Of a stretch of DNA of 64,000 nucleotides, positions 21,985 through 35,200 are shown one piece after another. The stretch's first letter is position 1; every line of letters starts with the position of its first letter. The position numbers and the translations under genes are program-made. Source of the DNA: Anagrus nilaparvatae (Eukaryota > Arthropoda > Insecta > Hymenoptera > Mymaridae). Below the pieces are notes generated by a model. It did not search any database. It was not told the DNA's origin and worked only from the letters and a program-made list of their open reading frames with translations. The stretch lies in the NCBI GenBank assembly GCA_022575985.1, contig JAKSXM010000137.1, positions 15,642,001-15,706,000 on the forward strand, read 5' to 3'.

Positions 21985-22380
21985 TTTAGCACATTTTCGA
22001 TAAAAAATTACCTGACATTTGGATTCAGCGACACAAAAAACCTATGTAATTTCAAAATTAAGCATCATATTGGGAGTATAACAAAAGCAACCCCTTTCAG
22101 GTGTGGTTTTTGCTAATTTAAGGGTGAATCGAAGATTCTCGATAAAAAATTTCCTGAAATTGGAATTCAGTTACCCTATAATCAATATCATGGCAAAATT
22201 AAGGTTCATAGTGAGAGTATAGCAAAAATACCCTATTTTAGGGGTGTTTTTTGTTAATTTCAGGGCGATGTGCACATTTCCCATTGTTGATTTTCCTAAA
22301 TTCTAATTCAGTGACCCCAAAAAACCTATAATAGACCTAATCTGGTAGTGGCTAGGAATTATAAACCCCCCTCCCGTAAA
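21985..22380. repeat. Diverged element with three tandem ~120-140 bp internal units, same family as 9.45-10.05 kb
   Basis: Three successive blocks share TTTTCGATAAAAAATT-CCTGA, GGATTCAG, a CAAAAAACCTAT stretch, GGGAGTATA-CAAAA and GGTGT-TTTTGCTAATTTAAGGG. The end of the last unit (TCAGTGACCC, CAAAAAACCTATA, TAGACC, then GTGGCTAGG) matches the right arm of the palindrome at 9452-10046. Confidence 0.7.
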
Positions 22381-23297
22381 TATTTTTTCAACATAAGAAA
22401 AAGTACTGTCAAACTTGGTTGATATCTGACAGATCTAATTGGTTCTTCTGATAATTTCAAAAATATATTTAAGAATTTCATTGCCATTATTTTCATGTCT
22501 AGGTTAAAAAACAAAAAAGAAATCAGAAATCAATTAAAAATTATTATATATTATAGTGTTTTTTATTTTAATTATAATAAATATTTACAAAAAATTATAA
22601 ACATAAATATGAGATTCTAAATTATTTTGATTAAACAATTATATAATATTCTTAATTAATTGTAGAAAAAATAAACTTTAAAAAATATTTACTAAAATTG
22701 TAATATAAACTAATTGTTTCTTAAACAAAAAGAAATTATTTTTTTTATCACAGGCTAAATATACACCACCCTCTGATGCACACACATACAAATATCATAC
22801 AAAATTTTATACATAAACTATATTAAAAACGAGCAAAACAAAATCTCAAGGATTTATCAAAGTTTTTAATGAAAATTCTAAAAAAAAAATGTTCTAACTT
22901 AAAATAAAAACATTGCGGCAGTGTGTTTTGTAAAATTTACCCCATCTTGTTTATAGTGCAAAAGTATAAAAATTAACCCAAGTTTTTATTTCAGTTAAGT
23001 CATTTTTTTTTAAACTCTTAAAAATTTGATAACACCTTAAAAATTCATTTTTTGCCTTATTCTAAAACTACTTAATTTAATTACATAGGATACTATAAAA
23101 AAATTAAAAGCTAAAATTATTTACATATTTACAAAATTCATAGAATTATTAATGATTGTGATATTATTTTTATATTTTTACATTAAAAAATTTTTTGTAC
23201 CTTTATTTATAAAAGATTTATTTTAAAAAATGTCCTTCAATGTCCAAAAAAGTAAAAAAATAAAGTTTTTTGTGTGATTGAAATTAAAAAACTAAAA
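22381..23297. other. AT-rich 3' flank of the scavenger receptor gene
   Basis: Low-complexity sequence, probably the 3' UTR and intergenic spacer. No gene or repeat structure can be supported. Confidence 0.45.
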
Positions 23298-26200
23298 TTA
23301 AACTGTTTCATTAGTTGCTGACGAACATAAACTTTCATCAGAACAAGTTGTATCTCTTTCATCTTCTTTAGAGCAAAGTAAGGTATTGTAATAAACATCT
23401 AATTCTTTGATAACGATATTAGATGCTCGCCTTTCATTTAAAAAGCTTAAACGTTTTTTTTGTGCTTCTGACTCGTACCATTGGCCAGGTGCTGTTGATG
23501 AACGCGAACTATGTAATAATATTTTGATTACACTATACACTAATGAAATTGAACCAGCGATAAATAATAAGTAAATAGAAACTGTTTCAAATACTGGTAA
23601 GTATTGTAAATATAACAGAAAACGATTGTTTAATGGATCTGGAAGCTCGTACATACCCTAAAAAAATTATTTATTAATTATTGGTTTATTTCATAAAATA
23701 ATTAAATTTAATATGCAACATGTTCATAAGGACAGGGATAATTTCAGGGGGGGGGGGGGGGTCAGGTTATTATTTTAACCCATTAGCGCCGGCGCGACCA
23801 TACCACTGACACTCGGATTTCGCTTAGAAAACGGGTAAAAAAATAATTTTTTTTAAACTTAAAGTCTTCCTTTACTAAAAAGGACTTGCTTAACAAGATT
23901 CCGGGGTCAGATTTTTAATTTTTCTATCAATAATCGATTTTTTGTATTTTCTGTGGCCGCCGTATTTAATTAACGGCCAATAATATTAAAAATCTGACCC
24001 CAGAATCTTGTAAAGCAAGTTCTTTTCAGTAGAGAAAGACTTTAAGTTTTAAAAAAAATCATTTTTTTACCCGTTTTATAAGCAAAAATTCGAGCGTGAG
24101 TGGTGTGGTCGCGCCGGCGCTAATGGGTTAAACCTGCAAGCTTAAGAAAAGGGGAAAAAAATGCTTTATTGGAGGATACAGTTAAAAAGCTCTCACAAGC
24201 TCTTCAGATATTAATGCCTCAGAATTTATAGAAACTCTTAAAAATAAGAAATAGTTCAAGATATTATATTTTTGGCTGCAAGTACATTTATGAACATATA
24301 ACGTAATTTCGTTACTATTAATTTGATTTTACTTACCAACTCAAACCATAACAAAGGTAATACTAAATTTGAAAATCCTTTTGTTCTTTCAATGCTTTGA
24401 ATATCTTGTAAACCCAAATTAATTTGAAAACGAAACGAAACGTCAACTGGAAGTCCAGATTTTGGATTGATATAAAAATAAGACTCGTGTTTTTCTTGAT
24501 TTGGTTCAAGACCTCTTACAGCCTTTAATATTGATGGATCAGTTTGGTAAAAATGTGGATATGATAAAACAATTGGAAAACCTATAAGAAATTTAAATAG
24601 TTAGAGAATCTTTTTTTAATACGATAATTTTAAAACTTTTAGAAGAAGATTAAATATTTACCATAATAACAGTCTGTAACGTCGATAAGTCCTACTGGTA
24701 AACAATGTCCTTTGCGACAAAAACATTTATTGTCGGGATTTATAGCACCATTGTCTAATTCGTTGTCAGCAAATTTATACTGGTAAGTGAACATTTTTTT
24801 TATGTATTTTTCGCCAGTTCTGACCTATAAGTAATAGCAATTAAAATAAAATTATTTTTATTGATTTTTTTGAGGAAAAAATTTCCCGAAATTTGCAAAC
24901 AATTTTTTCGCGGTGTATATTTATTTGATTTTTACCATACGAGCACCTCTGCAGAGACTTTTACGGAAAAATACAAGAGTATCGTTAGGCTGAATAAAAC
25001 TTGGAAATTTAGAACCGTCACTGGAGTCTTTGACAACACCACATTTACCTTTCCATTGTGGTAAGTTTTCACTTCCTTTATATTTCTCTATCAATCCACT
25101 TTTACGAATGTCAGTTGCACCAGTGTAAACTGTTTCATAATCGCCATCGAAATCGTACATCTGAAATAAATTTTTAATGAAATAATGCAAAATTTATGGC
25201 TAATAAGCTAAAAAATTAAATATTTTTATTCTTACCCTATCAATAAGTCCCAAACGATCAAATTTAATCCATGCAGGCATTACATTGTTACCAAGTGTTA
25301 CTAAAGTTGATTTGTATCCAAACATGAATTCTCTAGCTGACATATTTACGAGTGGCTTGGAATTTGATTGCAATATTAATAAATTTAAACCCCATCGACT
25401 TATTAACGTTGCGTCTTTCATTACATTTGCGATACTCTGAAATTAAAAATTTATGATTTAACTTTTTTTTATCAAGTTGGTACATAATTATGAATGAGTG
25501 AAGTCTAGTAAATTAATTAGTTTATCAAATAAATCATTGATTGGGACCAATGAACAGATAAAAATAGTGTACCAAATTTTCAAGGGCCTAATCAGTACTG
25601 ATTAGACTTTAGAAGATTTTGAAGAGAAACTTATTGAACAGTTTTTTTTTTTATAAATCAGATTAAATAAAAGTTTTAATTTTTATAGATAAAAAATTTT
25701 AGAAAATTATGAATACAGTTTGTGCCAAGTTGCATCAAAACCTTTGCCAATTTTTCAAAACGTTAACTTCAAAATTTATTTATAATTTTATAAATTAAAT
25801 GCAAATTTCTTAAAAATTGAAGTAAAATTGAAGTAAAAGAATCTGACAGCGTGATAATACCTTTTTGTGGAAATCAAAAAATTTTCCTTATTAAAAAATA
25901 ATTTACTTATTAATTAATTTTTACGTAATATAAAAATCTTTTCATATTAAATCTGACTTATTCTTAATTTTTTTTTTTCTTATTTAATACATTTTTTTTA
26001 TATATCAGTATAGTAACAATCTACACTGACAAAAAAAACACGTGATAAAATATGCATTTTAGCGTGTTGATAATTAAAAAAATTAATTTTTTGTTGATAA
26101 TAATTAAAAAATAATTTTTTGGAAAATTGACAATTATCTAATAAATCATAAAGAAAAATTTTATCTTAAATTAAAAAAATTAAATTTTTTTTGCTTCTTA

Positions 26201-29200
26201 TTTTAAATAGGCATTTCCGTTAAATTAGAATAAAACACAAATCATTTTAATACTGACGCAATGAAAAATTGTGTGTCATAAAATTTTTTTTTTTTGAACG
26301 TCTTTATAAGATTTAATACCTATTAATTGATAAAGAAAAAACAATAAATTTATTTTTTTTTTCATAAGATTGTAAATTTTTGTTTACTTGGCTAAAATTA
26401 TAGATGCGTAATACGATTGTAAAAAAAAAAGATAGTATGTTGCATAACAAAAGTGTAAAGGTGTCGAGTGAACCAGTTACCGGTGGCATGTAGTAGTGTC
26501 TCGTCGATCATAATTATATATGAATTCTTACGCGAATATTATTAATTAATGGTATTTTTGCACTTTCATGTCGCAAAAAAAAATTTTTTAATTATTTTTT
26601 TAAAAATTTATTTAATATGTTCGTTTAACAATATAAACTGGTATTCTGTCAATGAAAATTTTTTGTTATGTAATTGATATTTTATTAACATTTTATTGTA
26701 CTTTGTATCACTTAACATGATCAGATTAAAATTATCTTTTAATATCAATGGATAATTCCACGTGAAGTGGCAAGGAAACACGTTTTTCCCAATAGCACAA
26801 TGGGGACGATATCGCGTTTTTTAGGGGTTGTACGTTAAAACGGACTTCGGAAATGAAAAATTCAGCCCCAACTAGGTAACATTTTTAGCCCAAAATATCG
26901 ACTTTTTCATTTAAAAAAATTCAAATGGCTTGTATGTGTCGATTGGGCGCTATAGCATTATAATGGGTTAACGCACATTTTAAATGGAAGTGTACATATT
27001 ATAGGAAACGAAAGTGTTGCATGTAAATTTCTTTTTAAATGTTAATAAATTTTTATTATAATATTGTATTACTATATATTATGAATAAGTTTATACAGCT
27101 AATATAAATTATTTATTTGTAGATAAATTATATTTAATCAAGACATTTAACATAATAATCATTCATGTATCATAATAAATTATCTTTTTGGTTATGATAA
27201 TTTTCTCGTTTTATAGCTCAATTTATGTTATTAAAATGCAATAAAATTTTTATTTATTTATTTTTTTACTTTATAAAAAATTTTGACATTGACATAGACT
27301 TTAAAGAGTTAATTTAAATATTTATTTGATTAGATTTTTAGTTATTTTTTACAAGTAAAATTAATATTTGAATCTGTGTCTTGAGTTTGTGGATTTTAGT
27401 TGATTTATGGTAGAAGATTTAAGACGCGCGCAGAGTTTAGGTATGCGCAATAGATCAAATGTATTTACTGCGCAGCTTCTAGTACCACAATATTTTAATT
27501 TATAAATTGGTTTCAGATTAATATTGAGATATTCGAAGAGCATAGATCAGGATCATAGTCTGTGGATAAAAATCTAACATTTTTTTAGCCGCGCAAAAGC
27601 ATAGACTACGAGTTTAGGACTCGTGCTTTTCAAATATCTCTGCTCTATTATGCCCTTGGTTGAATGCCTATTATGCATCATAACTACCATCCAGCTACCT
27701 AATCACATTAATCTAAAAAATTCACTTCCTTGATCTATAATGTACTACTTTGTTTTTGATCCTATTTTAATTATTTATTATCAATTGCATTTTTACGCAA
27801 ATTTTCTATTATGCAATTGATACTTGTACACATAATAATGCGAGTAAAAAAAAATAATTATAAATTATTATTCAAAGAATAGTAGTGTACTGGTCTAGTT
27901 TTCCAGTAAAAAAAAAACCATTCGTAATATGCATTTAATTATTAAATAATTTACTATCACTTTTAAAAGTTCGAGAACTTTCTTGCTTTATAGTAAAACT
28001 TGATTTACAAGTTAAATTATTTTTCTTTATTATTATTGTGTCACTTTGTTTGTTGTTTGATTTTTATTAATGAAAACTTTTTTTATGATTCAATATTTCA
28101 CCTGAAAAAATGAATAATTTTTTTTATTCAATCATTTTTTTTGTTTAGATAAATTCATAAATAAAGAAATAATCAATCAAATTAATTATATTTTTTGTTA
28201 AAATATAAAAAATTTTGTTTTGTCTGGACAATTAAAATAGTTAAATTAAAATATATTTATTTTTCTTTTTATTTACGAAATAAATTTTGCAACGTTTTTT
28301 TAATTAAAAATAGAAAAATATAAATTGAAGCCGGTTTGTCTAGGTTAGAAAAATTCTTATAATCTCACTCTTTTTTTATGGTGTTATGATGAATTATTTA
28401 AAAACAAATTTTCTTTAAATATTCCATGCTTGAATAATTTTTAAAAATGGTAAAGCCATTAAAAAAATACTAATTTATATTATAATTTTTTTTTTTTTTT
28501 AATAATAAAACAGCAATATTTTACAAAAATTTTAATAAATCAAACGAAAAAAAAAAGGTTGATAAAAAATCTTATAATCAATTTTTTTAAACTTTAAAAT
28601 TATTATGCAAGTTGTAAATATAGAAATAAAATTTTACATAATATTCAAAATTTTTAAGTGACAAAAAAATTACGGAAGTCTCAAGTTTACGTTCATTCTC
28701 AAACAATTAATATTTTTTTAAAACTGAAAATAAAACGCACAGTGATTTATTAGTATCTAAAATTTAGCTGGATAAGGGGGACTTAAGTATTTTTTGAGTC
28801 CAAATTTTCTAGAAATTTTATTCAATGAGAGAAATTTGGGTTCGTAAAATTCTAACTAGAAAATGCAGAGATTCGAAAAACTCTGTTATTTTTTTACTAG
28901 GACTGAGAATACGATATTTTTCGCCAGCCTGTAGTGTACAATAAGTACGGAAAATTTTACTTTAAGTTTTAAGCAAGAGTTTGACGTCCGTTGGGCAAAA
29001 AAATTTTTTTAAGTCAATGCATTTACATAATTTTAGTTAAAATATTGACATTTCTAGTTGTCATCGGTTTTACCCATTAATCAAAGTTTGTTTTATATAA
29101 AATCCACTTACGTAGATTCGCTAAAAAAATTTTTCATTTGAATATTTAGCTTCAAAGAATAAGCTGCAAAAAAATTTGTTTTGTAGATTATGTATTTTTA

Positions 29201-32200
29201 TTCAATATTATAATAATTTGAGGCAAATCTATCTCTGATCAAATATTAATATGAATATTTCATATCACAAAAATCACTATTTTAACTGTCTATGAAATAA
29301 CTGCAGTTTTGAAATTTCCAATTTGAAATTAACTTACAAAATAGAATTGCAACTTTCATTTTTATTGTTCAAACAGTGTTTTCTTTTGTGATAAAAAATT
29401 TTCAACAAAATTTGGCCTGAATCCTTTTTTTGTGGAGTCACCTCATCAGTACTGAAATTATTCAATACTTTCTTATTAGAAAATGTACTATTTTCGAATA
29501 GATTTTATTTAAAAAATTTTTTAATATTTAAATGATTGCCTTATTGTTTATTATTTTTTAATTCAAAAATTGAAACTTTTTTCAATAATCATTTAAATTT
29601 ATTGTACTACATTGACATTAATTAATACATATTATTACTATTTTTAATATTAACATTTTAATTAAAAATATAAGGAAAACTTGTTTCTTTTTTTTTTTTA
29701 ATAAATTCAAAATTTGCATTATTTTTTATTATAAAAATGAATATTATTAAAAAAGTGATGAGTGACAATTATATGAAATAATATAAATTATAAGACTTAC
29801 CAATAATGCAATATTTGGCATAAACACACGATCATTTTCCGTTCCATTACTTAATTCTGGTATAAATTTTAATGGATGTTTTGGTATTGCTGTGACAGTA
29901 CCATTATCGTTAAATGTAACGTTACTGTGTTCGAAAAATTCTCTGTAAATAACAAAATAGATTTAAAATCAAATTTTTTTAAAATCAAAAGTAAATTCTA
30001 AGTTAAATTATTTCGCGAAATCAAGTAGAATATTACGATCCATTGCCAAAAAAATAAAGAACTGCCCAAATTGTATTTTACCATAGTAATTTACGTGCAA
30101 TTTGAGCAATTCTTTATTTTTCTAGTTATGAGTCGTGTCTATTCTCGGCGGTCAAAAAATACGTATTTTTTGGTTTCTGGTGGTTGCGTGGCCGGCAAAG
30201 TTATATTTATCGTAACTGACGAAGAAATAGTTGTATACAATTAACCCTCAATTGTAAAAATAGAATAGTTATTTGGGCCATTTTTTATTTTTTTGGTCAT
30301 ACTCGTATATTTGATAAAATTGAACGAATTTTATGCAGATTAGTATATTACAAGCCCAGGTCCAGAAAATAAAGATGACCCAAACCAAATTGTAGTAAAC
30401 TGCAAATTGGTAAATTCTTTTTTTATGGACAAGGGTCGTATGATTTATTTTCGTCAGCGGCGAGAAATTTTTGCCGGCTACGCAGCGGTCGGAAAACACG
30501 TGCTTTCTGACCCCTGACAAGAAAATTTAATTTTTCGTATTTGATGACAAAACTAAAACTTGGATAACTGAATTAACGTGAATTACTCAATGTATAAACC
30601 AAAAGTGACGACAAATATCAATTACAATAATTTTTTTAGTTTTATAATGCTATACTTAAAATATTATTATTAATTTATTTAAAAACGTAATTGATAATAT
30701 ACTAGAAATTTTGAAAAAATAAATCCGATACACGTACGATTAACTTGTTAAACTTATTATCCGATTAACGACAAGAGAAAAAAAAAAGAAGTTACATAAT
30801 TTAATTAATTAATTAAACAAAAGTGAAACTTACTTATAAACATAAGGACCAATTTCTTGAAATTGTAATTTATCATCTTTGCCATTCATGTAGTCTTCTG
30901 CATTAGTAACATTAAATAAATAAACTTTTAAATAAAGATCAACTGGTGGTTTTCTCCATAATTCAAATATTTCACCACCTTCACCAAATGTTATTTTCCA
31001 TTTAAATATCGAATCGTATGGTTGAATCGTAACTAATACTATTCCTGATGTTATGCCAATTAATCCAAGTGTCATTAATATAAAAATTCCTGTAAAATAA
31101 TAAAAACGTGACTTTATTATTTATTCAGACGTTTAACATAATTATTCATTATAAATAATTTTTTTATTTTGATCCCAATAATATAGCGCACACGTGATTG
31201 TGATAGTCTACTTCATTTATTTTATCAAATTATGTTATTATTATTACAAATAACCAAAAGATTAATTCAATCATAAATTTATTTGTAAACTTATCTAATT
31301 CTCTTTATTTATATATGGACTGTTCCAAATTGTTTTTTCATTTTTAATAGGTATTTAGGTGTTATCCATTCAAATTTGTATAAACACCCTTTAATATGTT
31401 TTTAAATTGAGCCTACAGGTGTCGCTTTTTCTCAAACATAAAAAGGCCGTTTGATGTTATATAAAAAGTGTCGATTTTCATAAAATATGAAATTATTTTT
31501 AAAAACAGATGTTATTTAATTATGCGTAATTAATATAAACAAATTTTTTATTGTAATAAATTATTACTAACGATTTGGTTTCATAGTTTTTTTTTTTAAA
31601 TTGTACTAAACCTATAATCTTTGCAGTTTTGCATACTTGGTGGTATATTAAAATATATTAATGTTAAGACCAGATAGACATCGCAGGTGTTCAAAACTCC
31701 CTAGAGAATTAATATATATTTCATAATAAAATAAATACAAAAATATTACAAAAAAAAGTAAATAAATGGTAAAATTTAAGTAAAATTTTCTGGTGAAAAG
31801 TATACTCTTCATGATTAAGAAATAGGAATAAATGTTATATTAACATTTGAAATAAAAAAGAAATATATTAATCATTTAATATAAAAAAAAACATGTCAAA
31901 AATATTAATGAAACAGTAGCATTAATAATAATGATAATAAATTAAAATATACAACAAATTAATTAATTGAAAAAAAAAGACTTTACATGAATGAAATAAA
32001 AAAAGATTTAAAAAAATAATAAGTATTCAAAAATTAAAGATGATAAAAAATTTAAATATTTGTTATGTAAAAGAAAAATTATAATAATTTTCGTCACATT
32101 TTTGTATAAAAATCTCTTTGTAGACTGCGAGTATGTGTGAATATAATAAAATAAAATATATACTTTAATATGAATAAACAAATCACGACTTTTGACACGT

Positions 32201-35200
32201 GTTTTATATAAATTTGTAATAATTTATAGCTTTTTTATAAATCAATTGCAACAAAGTATATTATTGGAATAACATTTTTTTTTTCAGTCCAACGTCACAA
32301 AAAAAATTTTTAAATCTGAGGGTAATTTGTCTTTTTAAATTATTTCAAGCCTTTTTTTTAAGTTCAATTTTATTTTGGAGTGATATTATAATGGTCAAAT
32401 CAAAAATGAAAAATTTTTATAGATATTTGCTGGGATCTAAAGCCCTTTCTACATCAGATTAAAAGTCGATATTAAATCTTAAGTAATTTTTAAAATTTAA
32501 TCATGAAAAATTCCCAACTACACTATACAAATTTAAAAAATTACCAGATTTAATATCGAATTTAAATCTGATGTAGAAAGGGCTTTATACACTTAACACC
32601 AACGACCAATTTACATGTCAATTATTCAAAAGCATAATTATTAACAAAGTATAATAATTCTGTTTAAATTTGAAAAAATATTTAAGATATTTAAATTTTT
32701 ACACTGTCTCAAATTTATTTCCACTGATCCTTTTAGTGAAGTTCACCTTGAACTCTTTTTTACAAGAACCCACCAAGTTAAACCACCTACTGTGTATTAA
32801 ATAATTTAGCATTTATTATAAAAAAAAAAATTTATCCAGAAAAAGTAACTTTCAAAAATTTTCTCACAAACAAAGGAAAAATAAAAAGTTTAGAAAATTT
32901 CAAAATAAGTTTATGTAACCAGAACATATAGGTACATTTAAAATATTTATTATAAATAATTATTTTTTATAATACTCGGGCGTTTTTTTTTAGTTTAAAA
33001 AAAAAGAAATTAAAAATATTTTCTCCTATAATAGTATTAGGTAATACGATATATTTATGTATAAAAGTAAAGTAAGTAAGTAGTAAGTATTATTAATAGT
33101 TAATTATAATATAGGTGTAATGTGTACAACAGTATCGTGTGAAAGTACAAAGAAAATTATATTAACAGTTTTTCTTTTATATGATACGTACTTAGTATAC
33201 TTTTATACATAGTATTTAATCGTGAGAATTTAAATAATTTAAGATTATATAAATTTATACAAGTAAATAAATTAAATTTATATATTAATTGTAATTTATA
33301 TTAATGAAGGTCAGGCATTTCACTTTTTTATTTTTTCAAATTTATATTTTCTTTTGTAAAGTTCATTTCTATACACCGTGTTTCAGAATTTGATGTAATG
33401 TAGAGTCCCCTTCCGGTACACGGTGTACAATAATAAAATTATTGTTATTAATCAATGATTTATTTTTAAAAGGATGATTTATAATAATAATGATAAGATG
33501 AAAACATTTAATATCAGTTCGTAGACCTTTTTATTTATTATCTTTCATTTCCATGTAATTAATTTTCTTTTATAAAATTATTTCATTATTTACGGAATAG
33601 TCTTGTATGATTAAATTTTTTATTATTATAGCTATTAATTTAAATTTTTTAATTTTTTAATCAAATTTTTTTGTTGGCTGTAAGTGTAATTATATGCACT
33701 TTTAGAATGTAATATTTTATATTAATTTTATGCAAAATATTTTTTGTGTAATCATAAATAATTTGAATTTAAAAAAAAATTAAAATTACTTATTTATAAT
33801 TACAATAAATAAGTTTGCAAAATCAGCACGTTTTTTATTGTAAATGTACTTAATCATTTTTAGTTAGAAATTATTACTAAGAAATTTACAACTCTGCTTT
33901 GTGGAGTTTTTGAGGCTTAATTTTTAGAATGAGACAGGGTAGGGATTGTGATTTTACTTATTTTGCCCATAAAAAATTTTTTTTTGAAAAAATACTTGGG
34001 TAATTTGAAATCCAAAATTTTGGTCCCGAATTTCATGTACTAAATTCCCTAAAAGTAATCTAGAATCATCTGAAATTTTATTTCATTTAGCTTATTAAAA
34101 AAAATATTTAGCACTATTCTAAAAAGCAAAAACAGATTTAAAAATAAAATTCTTTTTTGGTAAGATTCAGTCATCCCTTCTAAAATTATCATAATATTTC
34201 AATAAAATTTAAAAAAAGTCCTTGCCTTACATATAAAATCATTGAATAATTAATATTTAAAATTCTTTTACTTTTAACATTTTCAAATTGCCGATTTCAA
34301 GTTATTTCTTTATAGCTGAATTTGGAATTACAAAAATACGAAAAAAAAACACTTATTTACAATGACATAATATTTTGAAATTTAAAATAAAAAGGTATTT
34401 TTAAAATTTATTGGTTTATTTATCTCTCTGATGTTTTTTACTATTAAAATATTGATAAATTTTTATGTGAATAAAATATTTTGTATGGATAATTATGATG
34501 TCAGATTTATTAAAATATATACACATAATAAATTTTAAATTTTAAGCAATATTTCCAATTAATTTAGTTGGTAATTTATAAAATAAAATTTTTAAATTAA
34601 TGTAATTATCTAGATTGTGTAGGATCAATAATTTTTATTAAAATTTTAATTATATGTTTCTATATTAGGTTGGTTCAAAATTGACTCATTTTATAAAACT
34701 GCATTTTTTAACTTTTTACTTTTACACTGCAATTAGGCGAGGCCTGTGCATATTTGGGTGTATGCTGACCTAGCATAAATGCCATGTTAATATCTCATAA
34801 TAAATGTGAAAAATATTTTGTTAATAAAACCAAGAATTTTAGTAACTTTTACTTTGAAATAAAATATTTTTCAAGTTTTATCAATAAATAAAAAAATTTT
34901 CGATGCACCCTAATATAGATGCATAAAATTTGCAATGTTTTATTTCATTCTTTAGAATATTTGTAAACAACATAAAAGAAAAAAAGAAATAAGAAATGAT
35001 GTTTATTTGCGAATAACATTTTAATCACGCATTTTATTTAAAAAAAAAATCTTGTTTTGATAAACAATAATAATAACAATAATTATTTGCATTTATAATA
35101 TTTTAATGCATATTAAATTATAAGCTTTTTTAAAGGGTTTTGTAATCTTTATTATGCTTTCAGCTATTTTTCTAGAAAGGTAAAACTCGTTCAATAAATT

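Noticed and set aside
27361..27720. Minus-strand frame with GTRS and LLRIPK words, like the C-terminus of a non-LTR retrotransposon
   Set aside because: The match is too short, the neighbouring frames carry stops, and I could not extend the similarity; not supported beyond 'less AT-rich patch'.
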